Source of the DNA: Bacteroidota bacterium | Lineage (GTDB): Bacteria; Bacteroidota; Bacteroidia; Bacteroidales; Prolixibacteraceae | Length of the DNA: 12,845 nucleotides | Direction: 5' to 3' | Assembly: GCA_030691295.1 (NCBI GenBank) | Contig: JAUYEQ010000675.1 | Span: 1 to 12,845 of the forward strand | In this document: positions 6,158 to 12,845 of the stretch, in pieces | Layout: every line of letters begins with the position of its first letter | Numbering within the stretch: position 1 is the stretch's first letter | Made by a program: the position numbers and the translations under genes | The notes under the pieces: generated by a model | What the model was told of the DNA's origin: nothing | Database searches by the model: none | Seen by the model: the letters and a program-made list of their open reading frames with translations, nothing else

Positions 6158-6907
6158 TTATATTCTTTCAATAGATTCGGTTAAAAGCCATCCTTTGTTG
6201 CCATCAGCCAGGCGAACTTCGAGCCAATCTCCCAGTTTGTCGGTAATTTTAACTTTCAAACCTTCGTGAATTACAAACAAATTGGTTCCTTTTTCGGAAG
6301 GAGAACTTTTTACGGTAACTGTTGGCTGCATTACAATGGCATAAGTATGGTTGACGAGCCAGCTTTTTTGTTTGGCGGCAAACGACCAGCTAAAAAGTGA
6401 AATAAAGATCAAAAAGCAGGCAGACCAGAAAGCGATTTTGCGCACATCGCCCGATCGGGCGAAAAAGTACAATCCTGCCAAAGTTAAAAACAACAGAAAG
6501 CTTACAATACTGATGAACGCCCATGTGTCGGTAGTTTGGCTGTTGATGACCGAATTCCACCACCTGATAATAAATATTCCGGGCAGTTCCTGAATTGAGT
6601 CAACTACGTATTGGTTGGCAACCTGAAGGTTAAAGTCGATGTCCTCGTCGTCAGGAGAAAGTAGTTTTGCCCGTTCGTAATTCAGGATGGCCTGAGTATA
6701 TTGTGCTGTTTTATAATATGCGTTGCCAAGGTTGAAATAAACTTCTTTCGATTCGAGGCCTGACATTAATATTTGATTGTAAACCTCAATCGCCTCGTTG
6801 AATTCATCTTTAATATAATGGTCGTTTGCTTTTTGGAGCAGATCGCCCTGTGCATAGAGGGTAGTGGTAATCAAGATTGCCAGTATGGTATTGAATAGTC
6901 GTTTCAT
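6158..6907 (-). CDS. batE: BatE: TPR, two membrane segments and SH3-like domain
   Basis: This is the last bat gene, 249 residues. It has a signal-like N-terminus (1-20, LAILITTTLYAQ), then TPR repeats across about 22-95 (NDHYIKDEFNEAIEVYNQIL, then YFNLGNAYYKTAQYTQAI). Two membrane helices follow at about 128-150 and 156-176. A C-terminal bacterial SH3-like domain spans 187-247 (VTVKSSPSEKG..., then GDWLEVRLADGNKGWLL). This layout is typical of Bacteroidota BatE. TPR and SH3 domains suggest protein contacts and possibly cell-wall contacts. By topology the TPR and SH3 parts should both lie outside the cytoplasm. It begins 20 bases after the batD stop, consistent with an operon. Its biochemical role is not established; the name comes from the Bacteroides aerotolerance operon. 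Confidence 0.9.
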   Translation of the reverse strand: MKRLFNTILAILITTTLYAQGDLLQKANDHYIKDEFNEAIEVYNQILMSGLESKEVYFNLGNAYYKTAQYTQAILNYERAKLLSPDDEDIDFNLQVANQYVVDSIQELPGIFIIRWWNSVINSQTTDTWAFISIVSFLLFLTLAGLYFFARSGDVRKIAFWSACFLIFISLFSWSFAAKQKSWLVNHTYAIVMQPTVTVKSSPSEKGTNLFVIHEGLKVKITDKLGDWLEVRLADGNKGWLLTESIERI

Positions 6908-6927
6908 GTGCGAAATTGTTTCTGTTG

Positions 6928-8751
6928 TTACTTGATTTGCTTTTCAAAAATACCCATTACTTTGGCTGCACCATCGTAAATTTCTGTCATGGTTCCCGAA
7001 AATGCAGCGGGTGCATATCGTGCAAATTCACAGTCGTCAATAATTTTCATCAGTTCATTTACAACTTCCTGATTAATTCCTTTGGCTGTCAGCGTGGCCG
7101 ATGCTTTTTCACGGTTAAGCTCGGCTACCGGTATCGAAAGTTTGTCGCTCAAATATCCCCAAAGCGCTTTTATAACTGATTCATAGAATTTTTCAGCCTG
7201 GTTGTGTTTCAGAAAGCCGGCTGCTGCTTTAAGTCGCTTCAGCGCAACTTTGTTGGCTCGTTTGTTTCGAACCAAAGCAATGTTCGCGCTTTCTTTTATT
7301 TTTTTCCGGTTCAGCACATATACAATTGCAAAGGCAATCAAACTCAGCAGGTAAATAGCGTAAAATTCAAGGGTACCGTAAAATGAACTTCCTTTTGGTT
7401 TGAGTTTCGACTTGTTTTGTTTGATAAACCGGATATCTTTCCCGATCATTTTAACATCTTGTTTCGAGTACGAACTTACAACTGGAGCATTCGGGTCATC
7501 TGTTCCTTTTTCAACGCTTATTTTAAAGGCTTCGGTCGAACGGGTTTCGTATTGCCGGGTTGCCGGGTTGAAAAAGACAAACTGAACAGGTGAAATGGTA
7601 AAATTACCTGCAAATCTTGGAATGAAAAGATATTCAAATGTAATGGATCCGCTTAGTCCGTTGTCATTCGCCGTGATTCGGTTACTTGTTTTGGGTTCAT
7701 AGGTTTCAAAATCCTCGGGCAATACAACTTTCAGCGGATTGATAAGCGTAAGGTTTCCGGTTCCGTTAACAGTAAGCTTAAGCGTTACAGCCTCGTTCGA
7801 TTTTATATTGTTTTTATCCAATGCTCCTGAAAAAGTGAATGATCCGACGGCTCCTGAAAAATTGGATGGCTGATTGGGCAGATCCTTTACATTTACTGAA
7901 ATCGGGTCGCTCACAACTTTTGCTTTTACAACGCGGTAGTTGTCGAAAAAATCGTCAAAGAATCCCCGCTGCTGACCAACACGCTGGCGAACCAAACAGG
8001 TAATCTCGAATGGATCGATACGGATAGCGCCTGTTTGTTGCGGAAACAGAATGGTTTTTTTCAGTACTCCAACCTGATAGATTTTGCCGTTATATACTTC
8101 GCGGGTGAAATTAACTTGTTGTGGTACTTCAATTTCTTTGGTCCAGAATCCTTCGTAAGAGGGTAATTTCACTTCGTCGAAACCACTGAGCGGAACATTC
8201 TGGCTAAGATATAATTTAACAGTTGCAATTATTTGCTCGCCCTTTGATACGTTGGTTTTGTCCAAATTTAGCTTCACAAACAGGTTGTCCTTGCTGATGT
8301 TTCCGGTGGGAGAGGCTTCCGCTTCTGCCTGATTTTGCTGATTCTGCTGACTTGCTGACTGTTGTGGCTGTCCTTTTGCAACCTGAATTTCAAGGCTGTT
8401 CGATTCGTATATTTTACCGTCAACCTTGATGGAGGCCGGGCGAATGGTAAATTTACCTTCTTTTTTGGCGCGAAGTACAAAAATGTATGAGAAGCTGGTT
8501 GATTGGGTTGTCTTTCCGTTAATAATCTGAATACTTGAACTTTGAGATGTTGACGGACCCATCAGCACATCGAAATTTGAAAGATCGGGCAATTGTAAAT
8601 CGGAGCCCTTTTCGTTCAGGGTAAAACCCAGCCGGAACTGGTCTCCGAGGCCAACAATTTCAGGAGCCTCCATGATAAACCGGGTGTTGTCGGCCATTGC
8701 TGAATATCCAACAAATAGCAATATCAGTAGAATATTTAATTTTCTGATCAT
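6928..8751 (-). CDS. batD: BatD: exported beta-domain protein with membrane anchor
   Basis: This protein has 607 residues, the usual BatD length. A signal peptide (1-20, MIRKLNILLILLFVGYSAMA) is followed by extracytoplasmic beta-sandwich repeats to about residue 455: first repeat 22-127, then a Gln/Ala-rich linker (127-147), then further beta repeats. One membrane helix lies at about 462-480 (EFYAIYLLSLIAFAIVYVL). A cytosolic helical domain covers 482-607, with a pattern FYESVIKALWGYLSDKLSIP (522-541) and DDCEFARYAP (572-581) that recurs in the first gene of the operon. I chose the ATG at 8751 since a clean signal peptide starts there. The in-frame ATG at 8778 adds nine charged residues. In the Bacteroides bat system this is the large scaffold-like partner of the VWA proteins. 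That role is inference. A repeat-filled gap of 130 bases separates it from batC. Confidence 0.92.
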   Translation of the reverse strand: MIRKLNILLILLFVGYSAMADNTRFIMEAPEIVGLGDQFRLGFTLNEKGSDLQLPDLSNFDVLMGPSTSQSSSIQIINGKTTQSTSFSYIFVLRAKKEGKFTIRPASIKVDGKIYESNSLEIQVAKGQPQQSASQQNQQNQAEAEASPTGNISKDNLFVKLNLDKTNVSKGEQIIATVKLYLSQNVPLSGFDEVKLPSYEGFWTKEIEVPQQVNFTREVYNGKIYQVGVLKKTILFPQQTGAIRIDPFEITCLVRQRVGQQRGFFDDFFDNYRVVKAKVVSDPISVNVKDLPNQPSNFSGAVGSFTFSGALDKNNIKSNEAVTLKLTVNGTGNLTLINPLKVVLPEDFETYEPKTSNRITANDNGLSGSITFEYLFIPRFAGNFTISPVQFVFFNPATRQYETRSTEAFKISVEKGTDDPNAPVVSSYSKQDVKMIGKDIRFIKQNKSKLKPKGSSFYGTLEFYAIYLLSLIAFAIVYVLNRKKIKESANIALVRNKRANKVALKRLKAAAGFLKHNQAEKFYESVIKALWGYLSDKLSIPVAELNREKASATLTAKGINQEVVNELMKIIDDCEFARYAPAAFSGTMTEIYDGAAKVMGIFEKQIK

Positions 8752-8794
8752 AGTATCTTCAAGGTTTCTTTTTTTCAAGGCTTCAAAAATAGCG

Positions 8795-8880
8795 AAAAGT
8801 TTAAAGTTTCCAGTTTAACGTTTAAAGTTCCAATCACGTGACTAACTTGAAACTTGAAACTTTGAACCTGGAACTTTTTT
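8795..8880. repeat. inverted AAGTTTCAAGTTTC-type repeat, batC-batD gap
   Basis: Two arms rich in AAAGTTT/CAAGTTT steps (8795-8833 and 8842-8880) face each other around the perfect palindrome TCACGTGA (8834-8841). The outer ends AAAAGTT (8795-8801) and AACTTTT (8872-8878) are exactly complementary. The right arm has an 18-base stretch (8848-8865) that recurs exactly, inverted, at 10656-10673 in the batA-batB gap. The element starts immediately after the batC stop, so it is part of the operon mRNA and can form a long imperfect hairpin there. Confidence 0.75.
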
Positions 8881-8881
8881 G

Positions 8882-9613
8882 TTACCAGTCCTTCTCTACT
8901 TGCTTCGATTTGGCTCTTAACGCCTGCACTTTTTTTACTTTTTCCTGGGTTTTCTTTTCCTGTGTTTCAAGTGCCTGCAACATTTGTTCAGCATTTTGCT
9001 TCGATATTTTATTTTGCGGCTGCTGCTGTTGTTGCTGATCCTGCTTTTGCTGATCCTGATCTTTCTTATCCTGATCCTTGTTCTGGTCTTTATCTTTGTC
9101 CTTGTCCTTATCCTGATCTTTATTTTTATCCTGTTTTTTCTGCTCTTCTTCCTGTTTTTTCTTCAGGTTCATGGCATACAGTAAATTGTATTTTGTCTCA
9201 AGATCTTTCGGATTGTTTCTCAGCGCTTGTTTGTAAGCTTCAATACTTTCATCCAGCTTGTTGTTCATGAGCAGCGAGTTGCCCATGTTGTGAAGCGCAT
9301 AGCTTTTTTCAACTTTATCGGTTGCCAGCTCAGATATTTCCTTGAATTTCTCAGCCGATTCTTCAAACTTCATCTGTTTGTATAACGAATTCGACAGATT
9401 GAAATTCCATTTCGGGTCAGTTGGTTTTTTATCAAGGGCTTTACGGTATTCAATTTCGGCTTTGTTGAACAATGTCGAGTCGATTTTTGTAGTGTCCTTT
9501 AAGGCTGCACCATAGTATTTATTTCCCTGTCTTACAAATTTCCGTTCGTTTTGAGCATGGGTTAAAATTGCCAAAGCAAACAGAAAAATGATCATTAAAC
9601 TTAATTGTTTCAT
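8882..9613 (-). CDS. batC: BatC: TPR protein with charged low-complexity tail
   Basis: This protein has 243 residues. A signal peptide (1-20, ending LTHA) precedes TPR repeats at about 45-92 (KAEIEYRKALDKKPTDPKWN, then NLSNSLYKQMKFEESAEKF) and 104-148 (YALHNMGNSLLMNNKLDESI, then YKQALRNNPKDLETKYNLL). Then comes a highly charged stretch of Lys, Asp and Gln (150-200), including repeated KD and QD pairs and a Gln run at 193-198. A conserved helical end follows (SKQNAEQMLQALETQEKKTQ...), finishing in KDW. This is the classic BatC pattern. The signal peptide places it outside the cytoplasm, where TPRs likely contact BatA/BatB/BatD. It starts four bases after the batB stop, so it is probably translationally coupled. 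The low-complexity tail makes the opposite strand look like a long hydrophobic reading frame, which is an artefact. Confidence 0.9.
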   Translation of the reverse strand: MKQLSLMIIFLFALAILTHAQNERKFVRQGNKYYGAALKDTTKIDSTLFNKAEIEYRKALDKKPTDPKWNFNLSNSLYKQMKFEESAEKFKEISELATDKVEKSYALHNMGNSLLMNNKLDESIEAYKQALRNNPKDLETKYNLLYAMNLKKKQEEEQKKQDKNKDQDKDKDKDKDQNKDQDKKDQDQQKQDQQQQQQPQNKISKQNAEQMLQALETQEKKTQEKVKKVQALRAKSKQVEKDW

Positions 9614-9617
9614 CGTT

Positions 9618-10652
9618 TTATTTCCTTTCGCTAAACAGTTTAAAATTCTTCAGATATTTATTCTTTCGCTCAAGTATCAGAAAGTCCAACAAAATCAGAA
9701 ACAGCCCCAATGCCAAAAAGTATTGGAACCGATCATCGTAATCAGCATAAACCTGCGATTCCATTTCGGTTTTTTCCATTTTATTGACCTCGTTGAAAAG
9801 TGTATTCAGGCCATCCTGTGTGTTATTTGCCCTGATGTATATTCCTTTCCCGGCTTGTGCAATTTTTTGCAACATAGGTTCGTCCAGCTTGGTAACAATG
9901 GTATTGCCTTGATTGTCTTTCCGGTAACCTTGCTGTCCGTTCGAAGAGACCGGAATAAGTCCGCCCTGAGGCAATCCCATCCCGATGGTATGCACCACAA
10001 TTCCTAACTTGTTTGCATTTGTTGCAGAGCCAACAGCATCATCTTCATGGTTTTCGCCGTCAGTAATCACTATTATAGTTTTACTCCCTTCAAATTGCGG
10101 ACTGAACGACTTGATGCCAAGATCAATTGCCGCTCCAATGGCAGTTCCTTGTGTGGGCACTATTTGCGGGCTGAACGAATTCAGAAATAATTTTGCCGAT
10201 ACATAGTCAGCTGTAATTGGCAGCTGTGTGTAAGCTTCGCCTGCGAAAACAATCAATCCGATTTTATCGTTGCTGAGTTTATCAACCAGCTGCGAAATTG
10301 CCCTTTTCGAACGTTCCAGCCGGTTGGGCTGAATGTCTTCGGCCATCATGCTGTTCGAGACATCGAGTGCAATAATGAGTTCAACTCCTTCGCGTTTTAC
10401 TGTTTTCAGCTTCGAGCCAAATTGTGGTCGTGCAATGCCAATGATGATGCTGGCAAGTGCCAGTAAAAGCACAATAAATTTGATCGCAGGGCGGCCTGCG
10501 CTGACATTTGGCATCAAAACAGAAAGGATTTCCTTCTGTCCGAACCGGTTAAGCGCCTTTTTTCGCTGTATTCTGGAATACCAGAAAAAGGCAATCAATA
10601 CCGGAATCAGCAGCAACGCGTATAAATATTCTGGGTTTGCTATTCTAAACAT
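9618..10652 (-). CDS. batB: BatB: membrane-anchored von Willebrand A protein
   Basis: This protein has 344 residues. Two N-terminal membrane helices (about 7-25 and 57-74) precede a VWA domain (90-290) and a C-terminal helix (309-326). The VWA metal-ion-dependent adhesion site is complete: Asp97-x-Ser99-x-Ser101 in ALDVSNSM, Thr170 in QGTAIGAA, and Asp198 in VITDGENHEDD. It should therefore bind a divalent cation and a protein ligand. The order helix-helix-VWA-helix is that of the Bat VWA proteins, and it is clearly paralogous to BatA next door. It is separated from batA by 187 bases of repeats and hairpins, unusually wide for this operon. The start is the only ATG compatible with the first helix. 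Confidence 0.94.
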   Translation of the reverse strand: MFRIANPEYLYALLLIPVLIAFFWYSRIQRKKALNRFGQKEILSVLMPNVSAGRPAIKFIVLLLALASIIIGIARPQFGSKLKTVKREGVELIIALDVSNSMMAEDIQPNRLERSKRAISQLVDKLSNDKIGLIVFAGEAYTQLPITADYVSAKLFLNSFSPQIVPTQGTAIGAAIDLGIKSFSPQFEGSKTIIVITDGENHEDDAVGSATNANKLGIVVHTIGMGLPQGGLIPVSSNGQQGYRKDNQGNTIVTKLDEPMLQKIAQAGKGIYIRANNTQDGLNTLFNEVNKMEKTEMESQVYADYDDRFQYFLALGLFLILLDFLILERKNKYLKNFKLFSERK

Positions 10653-10655
10653 TTC

Positions 10656-10693
10656 TCAAAGTTTCAAGTTTCACGTTCAAAGTTCCAAGTTCG
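10656..10693 (-). repeat. AAGTTTCAAGTTTC-type repeat, second copy
   Basis: Positions 10656-10673 are the exact reverse complement of 8848-8865 (18 of 18). The following bases (to about 10693) continue the same TTCAAAGTTCCAAG style without a facing arm. It lies three bases upstream of the batB start codon, so it forms part of the leader that ribosomes must enter to translate batB. Confidence 0.65.
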
Positions 10694-10797
10694 CTTTTGT
10701 AATGGTTATTGGTTATTCAATCTTGGTTATTCAAAATTTTATTTTTTAGGTTTTATGTTGCCATTGACAAGGGCAATACCCAAAACTTTTCGGTTTG

Positions 10798-10824
10798 CTC
10801 AGTTTTCTGCGACTGAAAACTGAG
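10798..10824 (-). other. perfect ten-pair hairpin after batA
   Basis: CTCAGTTTTC (10798-10807) and GAAAACTGAG (10815-10824) pair perfectly around a seven-base loop. It starts 16 bases past the batA stop codon on the minus strand. No T-run follows on the minus strand (CAAACCGAAAAG), so it is not a canonical intrinsic terminator. It may protect the batA end of the mRNA from 3' exonucleases or reduce read-through into batB. Confidence 0.5.
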
Positions 10825-10839
10825 ACTGCATACTTCCTC

Positions 10840-11838
10840 TCAGGGTATATTCCTGAAAATGGTTGTTTTCAGAAACATGCCCAATATGAGCAAAATTGCC
10901 GCGGCAATGGCGTACTTCAGGTACTCTTCCTCTCTTTTGCTGAATTCCTTAACATCAATTTTTGATTTCTCCAACTTGTCGATTTCCGAATATATTTCAG
11001 TCAGTTTGTTGTTGTTGGTAGCCCTGAAATATTTTCCATCGGTTGTTGCTGCAATTTTTTCCAGCGTGACTTCGTCAATTTTCACTTCAACATCCTGAAC
11101 CTGCACCCCAAAAGGCGTTTGAACAGGGTAGGGAGCCGTTCCGATTGTTCCAACCCCAACGGTATAAACTCGGATTCCGAAAGTTTTAGCCAATTCGGCA
11201 GCAGTTACAGGTGCAATTTCACCCCGGTTGTTTTCGCCGTCGGTTAGTAAAATCACTACTTTACTAATCGCATCGCTGTCTTTCAGCCTCGAAACAGCAG
11301 TTGCCAAACCGTTTCCAATGGCTGTTCCATCCTCAATCATGCCGCTTTCAATACCTTGAAACAGGTTGATTACTGTTGCACGATCGGTGGTTAGCGGACA
11401 TTGAGTGAAACTTTCGCCCGAAAATACAACCAGCCCGATGCGGTCGTTGGTTCGTCCTGAAATAAATTGGGTCGCAACATCCTTGGCGGCTTCAATTCTG
11501 TTTGGCCTGAAATCCATTGCCAGCATCGAACTCGAAATGTCGAGGGCAATCACAATATCAATTCCCTGTGTGGTCACATTCGACCAGCTATTTGACGATT
11601 GAGGCCGGGCAAGTGCTACAATCAGCAACGATAAACTAAGTATTTGAAGCACAAATACACTGTGCCTGAAATAATATTTCCAGCTTTTCGGTATCAGGGC
11701 AAGACCCATATCCGAAGAAAACTGAATACTGGCTCCAGCTTTTTTTTGCTTCCAGATGTACCACGCAATCATGGGCAGTAAAACAAGAAGCAGGTAAAAA
11801 AACTCTGGATTGTTATAACTTATTCCGTTCATTTTCAT
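10840..11838 (-). CDS. batA: BatA: membrane-anchored von Willebrand A protein
   Basis: This protein has 332 residues. Membrane helices lie at about 12-29 and 61-77, a VWA domain at 92-290, and a C-terminal helix at about 308-324. The metal-ion-dependent adhesion site is intact: Asp100-x-Ser102-x-Ser104 in ALDISSSM, Thr172 in DGTAIGNG, and Asp200 in LLTDGENN. It is paralogous to BatB (shared RPNRIE/QPNRLE after the metal motif, RIGLVVFSGE against KIGLIVFAGE). In related systems MoxR-type AAA+ ATPases act on such VWA proteins; that partner would be upstream of this window. Two ATGs are possible (11838 and 11832). I keep the longer. The gene starts seven bases after the stop of the preceding gene, so the two are co-transcribed. 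Confidence 0.94.
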   Translation of the reverse strand: MKMNGISYNNPEFFYLLLVLLPMIAWYIWKQKKAGASIQFSSDMGLALIPKSWKYYFRHSVFVLQILSLSLLIVALARPQSSNSWSNVTTQGIDIVIALDISSSMLAMDFRPNRIEAAKDVATQFISGRTNDRIGLVVFSGESFTQCPLTTDRATVINLFQGIESGMIEDGTAIGNGLATAVSRLKDSDAISKVVILLTDGENNRGEIAPVTAAELAKTFGIRVYTVGVGTIGTAPYPVQTPFGVQVQDVEVKIDEVTLEKIAATTDGKYFRATNNNKLTEIYSEIDKLEKSKIDVKEFSKREEEYLKYAIAAAILLILGMFLKTTIFRNIP

Positions 11839-11845
11839 TCGTTTT

Positions 11846-12845
11846 TTATACAGCTACTTCTTCTTCTACTGCTCCGTCAGACTCACTAACAGATTTTTCA
11901 GGAGCTTTAACTTCTGCTTTTTTCGTTTGGTTGACAAAGAAATATGCATTCATCAATGTCAGGTTATTATCGTCGGGCAATGGTTTGTATTTGGCAAACT
12001 TAACCAAATCGGCCAGACTTAAAATATGCTGTATCTGATCGAGCGAAGTGCCATCGATCAATTCTTTGTTTTGCTTGAATACACCAATGGTTTCAGCCGA
12101 AGTCTGTTCCATTGCCGGAATGTCGAACCTGTTTTCAATATAAGCACGCACCGTGTCGGCCACTTCACTGTAATATTGTTTGATTTTTTCCGATTGCCAC
12201 AATTTTTGTGCTTTAATCCGGTCGAGTTCGCGCAATGCAATGATGTGGGCGGGTTCCAATGGTTTTTCAGGTTTGCGGAACAACGGTACATTCTTTTTCT
12301 TCCACTTGATGTAATAAAAAATGAAAAACAGGATCGCCGCAATCAGAATAATTCCCAGAATGTAGGGAGTGACTTCTTTTAAACTTACAGGAGCGCTGTA
12401 AGGGGGTTTGATATCGACCGGCCCTTTTGTGGTGTCGATTTTCATTGTAAACACCTGAAATGCAAGTGCCTTTGTTGCAACAGAATCCAGCATCCTGTCA
12501 AATTTGAGTTTGAAGTAGAAGGATGGAATCTGATGTACACCACTGTCAAATGAGGTAATGTAATAACTTTGCGACAGGGTTTCCCGTTCTTTATTTTCCA
12601 GCTTTAATGTATCAACAGGAAGGCGCTGAACTACCTCTATGCCGGCGCCTAAAGTGTCGGGAATCAGTGGGAACTGAACGTCCATGTTTTTGGGCTTTTC
12701 AATTTCCAGTATAAGCTTTATCTGATCACCGATGAGTATATTTGTTGAGTCGATACTGGCCTTAACAGTAACTTGCTGTGCTTTAAGTTGCTGTAAGCTT
12801 CCTGAAAGCAAAACAATCAGTACGACATATAAAAATCCTCTCTTC
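11846..12845 (-). CDS. BatD-like membrane protein, 5' end outside window
   Basis: Here 332 residues are visible (first complete codon at 12844) and the start codon is just beyond the window edge. The visible end KRGFLYVVLIVLLSGSLQQ is the body of a signal peptide, so perhaps only one to a few codons are missing. The TTG at 12811 lies inside the signal peptide and is not a credible start. After the signal peptide comes a beta-rich extracytoplasmic domain (about 24-140; VTVKASIDSTNILIGDQIKL resembles the opening of a BatD repeat), a membrane helix (about 161-180, YILGIILIAAILFFIFYYI), a basic stop-transfer segment, and a cytosolic helical domain (about 198-308) with YYSEVADTVRAYIENRFDIP and ADLVKFAKYKP, matching the BatD C-terminus. 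The end is an acidic tail. Position before batA is normal for this family in Bacteroidota, where it is usually left as hypothetical. I give no gene symbol. Confidence 0.8.
   Translation of the reverse strand, partial: KRGFLYVVLIVLLSGSLQQLKAQQVTVKASIDSTNILIGDQIKLILEIEKPKNMDVQFPLIPDTLGAGIEVVQRLPVDTLKLENKERETLSQSYYITSFDSGVHQIPSFYFKLKFDRMLDSVATKALAFQVFTMKIDTTKGPVDIKPPYSAPVSLKEVTPYILGIILIAAILFFIFYYIKWKKKNVPLFRKPEKPLEPAHIIALRELDRIKAQKLWQSEKIKQYYSEVADTVRAYIENRFDIPAMEQTSAETIGVFKQNKELIDGTSLDQIQHILSLADLVKFAKYKPLPDDNNLTLMNAYFFVNQTKKAEVKAPEKSVSESDGAVEEEVAV

Larger units (their letters stand above)
10653..10839. other. repeat-filled batA-batB gap
   Basis: These 187 bases have no reading frame of note. 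At 10656-10693 is a second, single-armed copy of the AAGTTTCAAGTTTC-type repeat. At 10702-10734 a short direct repeat occurs: TTGGTTATTCAA is present exactly at 10709-10720 and 10723-10734, with a partial copy before it. A TTGCC/GGCAA hairpin lies at 10758-10776. A strong hairpin close to the batA stop is listed separately. No Bacteroidota promoter for batB is evident. Confidence 0.6.

Noticed and set aside
8752..8778. Longer BatD start at 8778
   Set aside because: It would place nine charged residues before a clean signal peptide that starts at 8751.
8984..9184. Hydrophobic leucine-rich frame on the plus strand opposite batC
   Set aside because: Antisense of Lys/Asp/Gln codons gives Leu/Ile/Phe codons, so the frame is a by-product of the BatC low-complexity tract.
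1..12845. CRISPR array, prophage or transposase genes
   Set aside because: No regularly spaced direct repeats with unique spacers, no phage genes and no transposase were found on either strand.

Overview
The window reads as a chromosomal segment from a member of the Bacteroidota. Three things point that way: a complete batA-batB-batC-batD-batE operon in the order known from Bacteroides, AT-rich leaders without Shine-Dalgarno sequences in front of almost every start codon, and candidate promoters of the TTTG / TAnnTTTG type. I cannot fix the order or genus. No phage, plasmid, insertion sequence transposase or CRISPR array is visible.

Layout. Positions 1-173 hold the 3' end of one tRNA-Asp and a complete second tRNA-Asp, closed by a strong intrinsic terminator. 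Positions 174-473 are non-coding, with a long hairpin and degenerate repeats. A secreted GH5 glycosidase lipoprotein lies on the minus strand (474-1571). Divergent from it on the plus strand are iorA (1751-3346) and iorB (3502-4083), the two subunits of an indolepyruvate/2-oxoacid:ferredoxin oxidoreductase, separated by a REP-like inverted-pair repeat. After a 563-base non-coding stretch with foldback structure comes a YbaK-type aminoacyl-tRNA deacylase (4647-5168). It is convergent with fabI (enoyl-ACP reductase, minus strand, 5222-6094) across a shared bidirectional terminator.

From 6158 to the right edge everything is on the minus strand. Transcription runs from the right edge leftward: a BatD-like membrane protein truncated by the window edge, batA, batB, batC, batD and batE, with fabI last. 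BatA and BatB are membrane-anchored von Willebrand A proteins with complete metal-binding motifs. BatC and BatE carry TPRs, and BatE also has an SH3-like domain. BatD and the first gene share an architecture of beta-rich exported part, one membrane segment and a cytosolic helical domain. Together they look like an envelope complex. In related genomes a MoxR ATPase and a DUF58 protein lie upstream, and these would be just outside the window.

Most of the window is conventional. The points most worth a second look are the absence of a ferredoxin domain from IorA, the REP-like pair between iorA and iorB, a related AAGTTTCAAGTTTC-type repeat placed twice inside the bat operon, the shared C-terminal domain of the two BatD-like proteins, a cysteine-rich tail on FabI, and the foldback structure near 4283-4436. 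I do not see convincing evidence for a wholly new system.
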